Shown: one piece after another, positions 33,472 through 42,134 of the stretch | Layout: each line of letters begins with the position of its first letter | Numbering within the stretch: the stretch's first letter is position 1 | Origin: Dyadobacter sp. CY347 | GTDB taxonomy: Bacteria > Bacteroidota > Bacteroidia > Cytophagales > Spirosomataceae | NCBI RefSeq assembly: GCF_021502655.1 | Contig: NZ_JAKFFT010000004.1 | Span: 434,001-498,000 of the forward strand | Direction: 5' to 3' | DNA length: 64,000 nt | The notes under the pieces: generated by a model | The model's input: the letters and a program-made list of their open reading frames with translations, nothing else | Database searches by the model: none | What the model was told of the DNA's origin: nothing | Program-made: the position numbers and the translations under genes

Positions 33472-35202
33472 TTATTTCATCAGCCTGAACACCGGATAGC
33501 GCATATATTCCTTTTCGCTGTAAGGCGAATTTTCATAGATGAAGTCCAGTTGCGCGCTGGCACTTTTCGCAAATTCAGGATCGTTTTTACGCTTGTCTGC
33601 CAGCTTGATCCTCAGACTGACATCCTTGGCAAGCAACTCTGCGGCCAGATCTTCAAAAACGTATGCGGAATAATGTTCCTTGGCTTGCAGGATCGTATCA
33701 AAGAAATTCCATTTGAAAAAAGAATCAACGCCTTTCGGTTCCAACGTTTCGACAATGTACCGGTTAGTCCATTGGTTTACAGGAATATACCAATCACCTT
33801 TCTTGAATTTAATTTGCTGCTTAACCGTTTTTGCGGTCACGCGCGTATGCCAGTAATGGCCTTCAAATGGCTGCTTGGGCGTTTCCAGGTCTTGAATATA
33901 ATACGTTTCCACCTCCATTTCGGTGTCATTTTCCAGTTGCTTTACGTCGACGCCATTCAGCTTCATCAGGTCGATAATGTTGTGCCATCCCTGCGGAATA
34001 ATGTATGCCACGGGCTTGATAACCTCGTCCAAAGGTGCATAAGTGTCGTAAAACGGGATTTTTTTTGTAAATGGCTTGGAGCGGTTGTAAGATAACCTTT
34101 GCGCTCCGCTCACTTTACTTGTAATGTATTCAGGTTCAAAGCCTTTAAACTCGATTTGCGTGTTCTTAACTTTGTTAACTTCCCATGAAACGGCAAATTT
34201 CTCCTGATTTTTCACAGCCTCCTTGGTGTCCTTCCGGAGTTTAAGGAGCTCTCTGCGGTTTCTGGCCAGGAATTTAATGTTACCTAATAAATAAGCGTAA
34301 GTTGCTGCAACCCGCTTATCATAAGGCTTCAACATGTGCGTTTCGGTCATAACACCGATCGTGTGGAATAATGCTGCGTAACCTGTTGAATAGCGAGGCC
34401 AGTCTGGGAACTGCACGAAACCTTTGTCCGGCGTCTGGCCCCAAGAATTGACATAGGGCGTTGCTTCAAATCCCGCTTCCTTTAAATGCTTGTACATATA
34501 AGGCAAAAAAACCTTATCATTGAAGAAGCCCAGTTTTCCGCCCAGTTTATCTTTTTGTGCATAATCCAATGTCATCACATACTGATAATCAGCGCCATTG
34601 CTTACGTGTGTGTCCGCAAAAAGATCGGGATCAAGTTCATGAAAAATGGCTGCGAAGCTCCTTGCGTTTCTGGTGTCGCTTTTGATAAAATCCCTGTTCA
34701 GGTCGTAATTCCGCGCATTGCCTCGAAAACCATATTCCTCCGGCCCGGCCTGGTTTGTGCGTGTTGTGCTGTTCCTGTTCAAGGCACCGCCAATGTTATA
34801 AAAGGGGATAACGGCTATGATCACATTGTCAAGCTCAGGGAATTTTCCGGGGTTAACGGCGATGTCGCGGAGCAGCATCATGGACGCATCCACACCGTCA
34901 GATTCTCCGGGGTGAATGGCGTTATTGATCAGCAGGATGGCTTTTTGCTGCGATTTTAGTTTCTTAATATCAAATATTTTGGTTTTGGAATACAAAACCA
35001 GATGAAGCGGATGCCCGCTGTCGGTAAGTCCTTTTTCGGTGATCTGAATTTGCGGGAAGTCTTTTGCCAGGAGTTTGTAAAAGGCAATCCCTTCCTCATA
35101 AGTTGGCGTTTGTTTGCCGCCGCTGCTTTCAAAACGGGTTGTATACTGGGCTTGGACTGATAAAGTAAAAAAGAAGAAAATTGAGTAAAAAAATAAACGC
35201 AT
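33472..35202 (-). CDS. M14 family zinc carboxypeptidase-like protein
   Basis: The 576-residue protein has a signal peptide (MRLFFYSIFFFFTLSVQAQ) and an M14 peptidase domain. The zinc motif HPGE gives His97 and Glu100, and ADTHVSNGAD supplies the third ligand. FRGNARNYDLNRDF is the substrate-binding Asn-Arg region of the family. It probably trims peptides or peptidoglycan in the periplasm; the substrate is unknown. A 200-residue C-terminal region has no family I recognise. It is the last gene of the long minus-strand run and follows the lipase-like gene by 23 bp. Confidence 0.9.
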   Translation of the reverse strand: MRLFFYSIFFFFTLSVQAQYTTRFESSGGKQTPTYEEGIAFYKLLAKDFPQIQITEKGLTDSGHPLHLVLYSKTKIFDIKKLKSQQKAILLINNAIHPGESDGVDASMMLLRDIAVNPGKFPELDNVIIAVIPFYNIGGALNRNSTTRTNQAGPEEYGFRGNARNYDLNRDFIKSDTRNARSFAAIFHELDPDLFADTHVSNGADYQYVMTLDYAQKDKLGGKLGFFNDKVFLPYMYKHLKEAGFEATPYVNSWGQTPDKGFVQFPDWPRYSTGYAALFHTIGVMTETHMLKPYDKRVAATYAYLLGNIKFLARNRRELLKLRKDTKEAVKNQEKFAVSWEVNKVKNTQIEFKGFEPEYITSKVSGAQRLSYNRSKPFTKKIPFYDTYAPLDEVIKPVAYIIPQGWHNIIDLMKLNGVDVKQLENDTEMEVETYYIQDLETPKQPFEGHYWHTRVTAKTVKQQIKFKKGDWYIPVNQWTNRYIVETLEPKGVDSFFKWNFFDTILQAKEHYSAYVFEDLAAELLAKDVSLRIKLADKRKNDPEFAKSASAQLDFIYENSPYSEKEYMRYPVFRLMK

Positions 35203-35225
35203 ATCTGGGTTGAAACTTGTTGGGA

Positions 35226-36416
35226 TTAATGTTTGTATTTCTGCATTAAATGCAAATACGGATCAGGCAAATGGTGTACAAAAACCTGTGTATCTGAGTC
35301 AGGGAACAATTTGTAATATTCTGCATCCGGGATTAATGCAATCGTTGGTCCTATGCGGACGTAATTGGCACTTTTAAAATAAACCGGTGCCTGAAACTCC
35401 GGCAACACTTTCTTGATAGACTTTGAAGCATAATTTCCCAGGTATTTCTGGTAATTTTTCTGTGCTTTAACACTCGGGTTCCTCATCTGCTTATAGGCAT
35501 GTTTCAAGGCCACGCGGGTTAACAGTTTCTGTTTTTTTATAACCGGGTCAATGTTCCTGAATGGGTTCGTTTTGTTGAAGTCATCCAGGGTTTGCACGGA
35601 AAAAGGGAGCTCTGGCACCCAATCCGCGGCATTTACCACATTATAACCCCATCCGCCATCAACCATGCTCTCGTATTCATAAGCATAATATGTGTTCCCG
35701 GCTTTCGGGCTGGCGCTTGCATAGGTCTTGAAACGGATGTCTGCGGGCAGCTTCTTGTCTTTTTGTAATTGATAAAGATGGGAATTAAGCAGAAAAGTAA
35801 TGGCCCCTCCCTGGCTGTGGCCCATAATCAAGAACTCCTTAATGCCCGACTTGTAGCAGGAATCAATCTTCGGAATTATATCTTTCGCTAAAAAAGCCAT
35901 CCCGACCAGCCAGCCAATGTGCACGGCAGCATTTGGATTATTGGCCAAATGATATTGGAATGTGTAGTCGTTTGTCAACTTAATTTCACCTTTTGCGGGC
36001 ACCATTGCGGCGTAAAAGTTTTCTAACCAACCCACTGGATTCAAGGTCGTTCCACGGACATTCAGAACGGCGACAGGGTGATTTTTGCTGATCCACAACC
36101 CCCATTTATTGTCCAGGCCAACAATTGCAGAGTTGTAGACATTCGTGAAAAGGGTTGGTTTCGTAATTGCAGATTTTGGTTTGGAAGAGTCAACTTTCGC
36201 AGAGTCGTATAACAAAACATGCATCCTGAGCAATTCAAGATATTCCTCTTTATCAAAACCCGGTTTGAGCTGGCTGTTTTGTGCTTTGACAGAAATCGTA
36301 CTGAGAAGGATTAGAAATGCAAACAGGAACCGATAAAGTCCTTTTGTTTGACAGTATAAGCTGCGCGGATGATTTTCTGACATACGACCAAATCTTAAAA
36401 AGCGTGAACGCAACAT
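35226..36416 (-). CDS. Lipase class 3 family protein
   Basis: The 396-residue protein has a hydrophobic leader (FLFAFLILLSTISVKAQ) and a class 3 lipase region. The nucleophile elbow is MGHSQGGAI, preceded by GIKEFLI, and an Asp and His suitable for the triad occur downstream (TASPKAG type region, NAADWVPELP). It is probably a periplasmic acyl-ester hydrolase. The longest start is 36416; an internal ATG at 36383 (MSENHPRS) gives a shorter leader. It is located between the SGNH protein gene and the M14 peptidase gene. Confidence 0.85.
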   Translation of the reverse strand: MLRSRFLRFGRMSENHPRSLYCQTKGLYRFLFAFLILLSTISVKAQNSQLKPGFDKEEYLELLRMHVLLYDSAKVDSSKPKSAITKPTLFTNVYNSAIVGLDNKWGLWISKNHPVAVLNVRGTTLNPVGWLENFYAAMVPAKGEIKLTNDYTFQYHLANNPNAAVHIGWLVGMAFLAKDIIPKIDSCYKSGIKEFLIMGHSQGGAITFLLNSHLYQLQKDKKLPADIRFKTYASASPKAGNTYYAYEYESMVDGGWGYNVVNAADWVPELPFSVQTLDDFNKTNPFRNIDPVIKKQKLLTRVALKHAYKQMRNPSVKAQKNYQKYLGNYASKSIKKVLPEFQAPVYFKSANYVRIGPTIALIPDAEYYKLFPDSDTQVFVHHLPDPYLHLMQKYKH

Positions 36417-36463
36417 TTGTTCACTTAAATGTAGAAAATCCCGGCTAATAAGCAGGCAGGTGC

Positions 36464-37492
36464 TTAAATATTTTCCTGATCAACAAGCGTGTTAATCAAT
36501 GCATTGACTTTGTTAAGCCAAAGATTCTGCGCTTCGCAGGTCCAATGGGAATCGCCTTTCAGGTAAGAAGCAGCGCCCATTTTTCGGAAATCAGCAAGCA
36601 CGTCAATGTAGGGAACCGGCAGCTTCGAGTGTTGGTAAACGCGCTCAATCAGTTGATTATAAATGCCATAATCTGGCTGTAAAACAGAAACCTTGTTAGG
36701 AATAATGGCTAATGCAACGAAGTCAAAACCCATTGCTAAGGCCGAATCTTTTGTCAATTTCAGATTTGTAACGAGTGTATCCAGTTCGGAATCACGGACT
36801 TCGGAGAAAGAAGATGTAACATTCGGCGTGTCTGTGTCCATATGCGAAACCACAGCCCGGTCATTATCAACCAGCGCGACGCTTGTATTGACGCGATGAA
36901 AAAGATGATAAGTAAAATCGGCTTTCCATTCTTTTACTTTTAAAAAAGCTTCATTTTGAAACAAAAGTGCTTCAAAGCGATCCTGGGCCTGTTTGCCGTT
37001 AAATGCAGCATCCAGTTTGTGCATGAATTTGGATGATGAAACGACTTGGGTGAATGTAGCGGAATCAGGAACAACAGACGTGACGGGCGTTGCCAAATGC
37101 TGTCTGAAATGCCTTTCTACGGATTCGAGCAATAGAATGTTGGTCGCCGACGTGTCGAGTTTGATATGCAGCACATCAGCCCACTTCACGTATATATACT
37201 GATCAATTGCAAAATCACTCTTTCCAACTCGTTGCGCTTCGGTGAAACTGTCACCTACAATGTATAAATGGACTTTTTTAGAAGCATTCTTCCGGGCAGG
37301 CGGTGTGTATTCCGGGCATTCTTGTCTTGGATCTTTGAATGCAGAAAGGTTAGCCATGCGGTAAAGGTCACCATACTGATAACCGTCGGTGATCAATTTG
37401 TATTTCCCAACCAAAGCTAACAGGGTAGGACTGAGCCCGCTGGCCCAGACAATGCATCCCAAAACTAAAACCGCGTATTTTAAAAACTTCAT
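36464..37492 (-). CDS. SGNH hydrolase-like protein (AlgX/AlgJ-type, probable O-acetyltransferase)
   Basis: The 342-residue protein has an N-terminal membrane anchor or signal (residues 1-22). It shows the GDS motif with Ser82 (VGDSFTEAQ) and, close to the C-terminus, GDSHWT with Asp314 and His316, giving the Ser-Asp-His arrangement of SGNH enzymes. The GDSHW form matches AlgX/AlgJ-like O-acetyltransferases, which acetylate exopolysaccharides in the periplasm. No MBOAT acyltransferase, the normal partner, is in the window. It follows the 894-residue protein gene by 5 bp, suggesting they act together. Confidence 0.8.
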   Translation of the reverse strand: MKFLKYAVLVLGCIVWASGLSPTLLALVGKYKLITDGYQYGDLYRMANLSAFKDPRQECPEYTPPARKNASKKVHLYIVGDSFTEAQRVGKSDFAIDQYIYVKWADVLHIKLDTSATNILLLESVERHFRQHLATPVTSVVPDSATFTQVVSSSKFMHKLDAAFNGKQAQDRFEALLFQNEAFLKVKEWKADFTYHLFHRVNTSVALVDNDRAVVSHMDTDTPNVTSSFSEVRDSELDTLVTNLKLTKDSALAMGFDFVALAIIPNKVSVLQPDYGIYNQLIERVYQHSKLPVPYIDVLADFRKMGAASYLKGDSHWTCEAQNLWLNKVNALINTLVDQENI

Positions 37493-37497
37493 AACTG

Positions 37498-40182
37498 CTA
37501 ACGAAGCTTAATAGACCAGACCTGGATTTTTTTCTCCGAACGGCTGAATATAAGCAATTTGTAATATCCGGGTTGATAAGTGAGTTGCACGGGCATTTCG
37601 GAAGGAATGGCCTTATCGCCCAACCGCTTGCCGGTCATGTCAAAAACCGTCGTGTAACTTCCTGATTTAATGGTAATAAAACGATTATCAACGCCAAAGA
37701 AATGATATTGAATGACGGAATTGGGAAGAATGTCCTTGATTTCAAAAAGGTCATTCCCATCCTTTGTTATGATCGCCGTCTTGGAATTCAGCGACCTGAC
37801 CAGGATCCAGTCGAGTGAATTCCGGTCAAATAATGTCTTGAATTTCGATCCGGGTTCGGGTCTTAACAACTGTTTCCGGGATGTGATTTTGCCATCGAGA
37901 CTTATGCGGACCAATTCGCCCGAAACACTCACACCCACAAGTTCAGGCTGGCCAGTAGAAGGATTTTGCGTCCAGGTAAATGCACTTTCTGCGCGGGTAA
38001 GAATGTCAACAGGAAAGCCCTGACGAACTGTTCCGTTCTCTTTTAACAGGAAAATTTTACCATTTTTCTGCGTAACAATAAATCCGCGATTCCCGATCTG
38101 ATTCAATGCAACAACCGGACTTTGAATGTTCTCAAATTGAACCGAATGGTTGAGCCGCCTGATCGGCTTTGTGACGCTTTCCCAAAGAAAAAGCTCTTCC
38201 GCCGTGTTTTTTACAATAAACCGGTTACTGCCGTCGTCACCGCCATCAATGGCATACAACGCAGCAATGTCCTGCCCGGAAGGCAATGAACCTGTAAATG
38301 TTGTTACGGTTGTGGAGTCGTCTTCATCCAATGCATAAACCGTGCTTTTTGTCGCAAAAATGCGTTGTTGCCTTCCAATGTTCAGGAAGTCAACTTTATA
38401 AGCAGATGTGATGATCGGGCCGTTCAGTTTGGCGATGGTTTCTGTTTTTCCCTCGCGTAAGTTGTTGGTTCTGAGTAAACTATTTTGTTTATCCGTTAAT
38501 AATATCTCGGAGCTTCCATCGATCGGATTTTGCAATGCGGCCAGTTGAGTGTCGTAGATGTCCGGCCATTCAATGTCAATGTTCAGGAATGTGCGGTTCA
38601 GCACTTTATTGGCGGTCTGGCGCTTTTTGGGAGTCAGCGTAATCTGAGGAAATGCATCACCATCCTCATATTTACATTGAAATACAAGCGATTCCATCTT
38701 GGAAACCAGATCATTATATTTCTTAATCCCTCCGTCTCCGGCCCGGGTTTGCGCTTTGCGGAGATTAACGATCAACGAAAGTTGTGCTTCTGATTTCGCT
38801 GCCGTAAGAATGCTGTCATATTCCGGGGATTGCTTCCAGGTAATCTGATTCTCATAGTCGACAATGTAATTCTGCAAAACCTGAGAATTGTTGCTAATTA
38901 CCAGATAAGGCGCAATGTACGTAATGTAGCTGCGCGGGAAGCCCGTAAACATAGGGCCGTAAAGGCCCGAAGGCAGCTCGGGAATGGGCACAGAATAAAT
39001 GTCGTAACCCTGATATTGGTCGATGGAAACATTGGTTTCTTCATTCGCCAGGCGGGCCAGCTTTTGCAGCACAGGTCTTAATTTTTCATAATTGGAAAAC
39101 TCAGCCAGCAGAATTTTGCCGTCGCTAATGCTGTTATTTTCTTCTAATTGACACAAAATCAACTCCGCGCCGAGATTGTCAATCAGCTGATCGCTTTCTT
39201 TTCCAATGTAATAGGCAAGCTTGTTCCAGGATTCGGACTTGTATTTTTTATGCCATTTCTTAAACTCCTTTTGAAATGCAGCACGGTCTACAACTGCTGA
39301 TCTGTAAAGAAAGGACGTTTGCTGGGAAATGTGTTTGTGGCCAGTGAATGGGGCACCGGGAATGTCTTTGATAATGTTGGTAAGATAATAATCCGGGGCA
39401 TCCGTTCCTGTTGATTTCAATGAAAGGCCACCTTTTGTCTTCGCTTCTTCAATGTGAAAATCCTGGAATGTCGGGAAATTTCGGCCGAACTCATAAAAGT
39501 TGCCGTTGATATTATCACCGGAAATGACTGATTTCCAGGCATCATTGCGCAAGTAAATGCTCGTCCCGTAATCAGAATCGTTAATATTGGAAAAGCGTGA
39601 TTTAAGCTTGAATGATTCAATGTTGATCGATGAAGCCCGAACGGCATCTTCAATCAGGTCACCGTAATAGCTTACAATTAAATAATGATCTTCAATAAGA
39701 TAGGAAAAAAGCGGCCGCGAATTGGCATCAATAATGTCTGTAATGCGGTGATCCTGAAAGTTATGGTGCAGCGCGCGAATGTTGGGATTCTGCGGCGTGC
39801 TCAGCCACTTTGATTCTTCCTCACTGGCGATGGGTATGTACATGATCACACCCCATTCTGTGCTGGTGCGGGGATGATAGGAGTAAGATACAGCCTTGTT
39901 TTTGAGGAAATTACTTAGTCTTTTCTGGTCTTTTGTGAAAAGATTAAGGAGCGATAAATTATCGCTGGCGACGTCCAGCAATGGCAACCTTTTTACATCC
40001 AGGTTGGCGTCCGTAGCGACGTAAAGTGAATCCTGGAGATGTTCGCTGGTAATGACGACGAGCGCGCTGGACGGGATGAATTTCCACGCAGCAGCCGAGC
40101 CTCTTGAATATTTGAACAGAAAATATCCTGCTGCCGCAATGACAGCAGCGAGCAGGATACCAAAAATGTATTTTTTCGACAC
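37498..40182 (-). CDS. Hypothetical membrane-anchored periplasmic protein, DUF3352/propeller-like
   Basis: The 894-residue protein has one N-terminal membrane helix (residues 5-24) and a large periplasmic domain. The first part (about 30-490) resembles DUF3352-type proteins (ALVVITSEH with long helical and strand stretches). The second part (about 530-890) has repeated short strands with DED, GDDGSNRFIVKN and NRGFIVTQKNGKI patterns, typical of PQQ-like or WD propellers. No enzyme motif is visible. It lies between GT2 and SGNH genes with gaps of 11 and 5 bp, so it is probably part of the glycan locus, perhaps a periplasmic scaffold. Confidence 0.7.
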   Translation of the reverse strand: MSKKYIFGILLAAVIAAAGYFLFKYSRGSAAAWKFIPSSALVVITSEHLQDSLYVATDANLDVKRLPLLDVASDNLSLLNLFTKDQKRLSNFLKNKAVSYSYHPRTSTEWGVIMYIPIASEEESKWLSTPQNPNIRALHHNFQDHRITDIIDANSRPLFSYLIEDHYLIVSYYGDLIEDAVRASSINIESFKLKSRFSNINDSDYGTSIYLRNDAWKSVISGDNINGNFYEFGRNFPTFQDFHIEEAKTKGGLSLKSTGTDAPDYYLTNIIKDIPGAPFTGHKHISQQTSFLYRSAVVDRAAFQKEFKKWHKKYKSESWNKLAYYIGKESDQLIDNLGAELILCQLEENNSISDGKILLAEFSNYEKLRPVLQKLARLANEETNVSIDQYQGYDIYSVPIPELPSGLYGPMFTGFPRSYITYIAPYLVISNNSQVLQNYIVDYENQITWKQSPEYDSILTAAKSEAQLSLIVNLRKAQTRAGDGGIKKYNDLVSKMESLVFQCKYEDGDAFPQITLTPKKRQTANKVLNRTFLNIDIEWPDIYDTQLAALQNPIDGSSEILLTDKQNSLLRTNNLREGKTETIAKLNGPIITSAYKVDFLNIGRQQRIFATKSTVYALDEDDSTTVTTFTGSLPSGQDIAALYAIDGGDDGSNRFIVKNTAEELFLWESVTKPIRRLNHSVQFENIQSPVVALNQIGNRGFIVTQKNGKIFLLKENGTVRQGFPVDILTRAESAFTWTQNPSTGQPELVGVSVSGELVRISLDGKITSRKQLLRPEPGSKFKTLFDRNSLDWILVRSLNSKTAIITKDGNDLFEIKDILPNSVIQYHFFGVDNRFITIKSGSYTTVFDMTGKRLGDKAIPSEMPVQLTYQPGYYKLLIFSRSEKKIQVWSIKLR

Positions 40183-40193
40183 AAGCCTAATGG

Positions 40194-40937
40194 TTAAGCA
40201 CGGATCGCTCTCACTTTGTTATTGAGTTCTAAGCGAAACCGCAACAGTTCTTTAAAGCTGCGTATACAAACCTTCCAGAGGTTCCACTTCACAATCGAAA
40301 CCGTTCCGGTTTCACGGTCTTTATGTGTAATGGGGATATCAAATAACTCCTGACCCGATTTTTTGGCCATCACCGACAAGAAGATGTTCGGTGCGAAAGG
40401 TTCAGGATCAGGCAATTGGTTCATCAGTTTTTGCAAAAATGTTCCTTTTATCAAACGGAAAGGAATGTTGCTGTCCATAATGAATGTGCCATAAACCGTC
40501 GAGATCGTGCCACGAAGGAATTTCGTGATGAACAACCTTACGCCGGCATCGTGCCTTACTTGTCTGTAACCCAGAATAAACTGCGACTGGCTGCGTTTGT
40601 TCCAAAGTTTATCGAAGTCATCAGAAACAAACTGATCATCGCTGTCTGTCTGAAAAACATATTCCGAATTCAGTTCCAGCGCCTTGCGATAGCCATTTAC
40701 GACTGCATTGCCATGACCACCGTTTTTCTGATTGATCACTGTCAGATTGGTAACCTCTTGCTGTAATTTGTCCAAAAGCACTTTTGTATTGTCTTTCGAA
40801 CCGTCATTGATTACAATCAGTGTTGTATTGTCGTTGGGAAATTTATTTTTTAAGAAATTAGTCCAATTATATACTACCTTTTCGATACAATCCTGTTCAT
40901 TGTATGCGGGCATTACTATACTAAGAAGGTACGACAT
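40194..40937 (-). CDS. Glycosyltransferase family 2
   Basis: The 247-residue enzyme has the GT-A fold: SIVMPAYNEQDCIEKV at the N-terminus, VINDGSKDNT and the DxD-like acidic motif QTDSDDQF. There are no obvious membrane segments, so it is a soluble or peripherally bound transferase. The sugar donor and acceptor are unknown. The gene lies between the acyltransferase gene (77 bp upstream) and the large periplasmic protein gene (11 bp downstream). Confidence 0.9.
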   Translation of the reverse strand: MSYLLSIVMPAYNEQDCIEKVVYNWTNFLKNKFPNDNTTLIVINDGSKDNTKVLLDKLQQEVTNLTVINQKNGGHGNAVVNGYRKALELNSEYVFQTDSDDQFVSDDFDKLWNKRSQSQFILGYRQVRHDAGVRLFITKFLRGTISTVYGTFIMDSNIPFRLIKGTFLQKLMNQLPDPEPFAPNIFLSVMAKKSGQELFDIPITHKDRETGTVSIVKWNLWKVCIRSFKELLRFRLELNNKVRAIRA

Positions 40938-41013
40938 GCAGAAACTTATTTGGTATGGTTGCGCGAAATTAATAAATAAAGCCTGTAACCGGGCTATGGG
41001 TGATGATAAATTA

Positions 41014-42132
41014 CTAAGCGTACCTGTCTTTCAGAGCATTAATAGGCTTCTCAAAAAAGTGCCAGGAAACGGCGGCGACAGCAATCGTTAATGTGATCAC
41101 AACCAGCGCTTCAAATGCGACCGAGCCTTTCAGCTCAGGCACATATTGGTAAATTTTTCGAAAAATCCGGACGGTGGGATGCATAGGGCCACTATGGAAG
41201 TGGTTGTAGACAAAATTGTGATAGAGATACAAGCCGTAACTGATTTTTCCCAGATAAATGCTCACCGGATTTTCCAGAAAAGCAGCCATGATTCCCGTAT
41301 AGCCCATTACGCCCCGCCCGATCAGGAAAAAGCCGAAAATGGAAGATATCGTTCTGTCCAATACAACAAATGATACGTTGAAACGATTATCGAATGTTTT
41401 TGACCAGAATTGAAGCAGGACCCACACCAGAAATGCAAGCAAAACGGGCCATGATTTACTAAATAGCTTCTCAAAAAAATCATTCCTGTAAAGCTGCAAC
41501 CAGGCAAGCAATCCACCCAGTGCAAATGAATCCAGGCAAGCCGGCGTACTCACGTAAGTAACGATCCAGTCGTCGATTGCAAAGTCCGGATTGGTGTAGA
41601 AATAGTAAAAACGAAATGCAAGGCTTAGCAGGCCCATCACGCCCAAAACCGGCACCAGTTTACCTTTTGGAATAAAAAAGATAAGGAAAGGGAAGAATAG
41701 ATAAACCTGTTCCTCAACAGCCAGCGACCATAAGTGATCCATGGAACCCATCCAGGTTTTATTCCAGGCCATGTAAATATTGGTCCCGTAAAGCGCCAGC
41801 CAACCGAGCTTTTCCCTCACCGGAGGCACGTTAAAGACGTAAAGCAGAAAAATGGTCAGGTAATAAACCGGGAATATCCTTATCGTCCGGCGTATCAGGA
41901 ACTTACTAAGATATTTTTTAAATCCGCCTTCCAGTTCATAGTTTTTCTCTTTGCTTTTGAGGAGGATCCGGGAAATCAAAAAGCCGCTTAATACAAAAAA
42001 GATCGTCACGCCCGTCGCACCAACGGGAACCGTGTTGATCTCTACAAAAAGATGTTCGATCAGAACCAGCGCAATGGCAATGAAGCGGATTCCATCAAGT
42101 TGAATTATGTGTCCCTGTGATGTCGTGCGCAT
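41014..42132 (-). CDS. Acyltransferase 3 family (OafA/YrhL-like) membrane protein
   Basis: The 372-residue protein has about ten membrane segments. It shows the family opening IIQLDGIRFIAIALVLIEHLF, with the conserved His of the EH (RxxxH-like) motif, and FFVLSGFLISRIL. Members transfer acyl groups (acetyl or others) from the cytoplasm to sugars on lipid carriers or polysaccharides. Position in the glycan locus, 2 bp after the 564-residue membrane protein gene, fits modification of the glycan. Confidence 0.93.
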   Translation of the reverse strand: MRTTSQGHIIQLDGIRFIAIALVLIEHLFVEINTVPVGATGVTIFFVLSGFLISRILLKSKEKNYELEGGFKKYLSKFLIRRTIRIFPVYYLTIFLLYVFNVPPVREKLGWLALYGTNIYMAWNKTWMGSMDHLWSLAVEEQVYLFFPFLIFFIPKGKLVPVLGVMGLLSLAFRFYYFYTNPDFAIDDWIVTYVSTPACLDSFALGGLLAWLQLYRNDFFEKLFSKSWPVLLAFLVWVLLQFWSKTFDNRFNVSFVVLDRTISSIFGFFLIGRGVMGYTGIMAAFLENPVSIYLGKISYGLYLYHNFVYNHFHSGPMHPTVRIFRKIYQYVPELKGSVAFEALVVITLTIAVAAVSWHFFEKPINALKDRYA

Positions 42133-42134
42133 AA

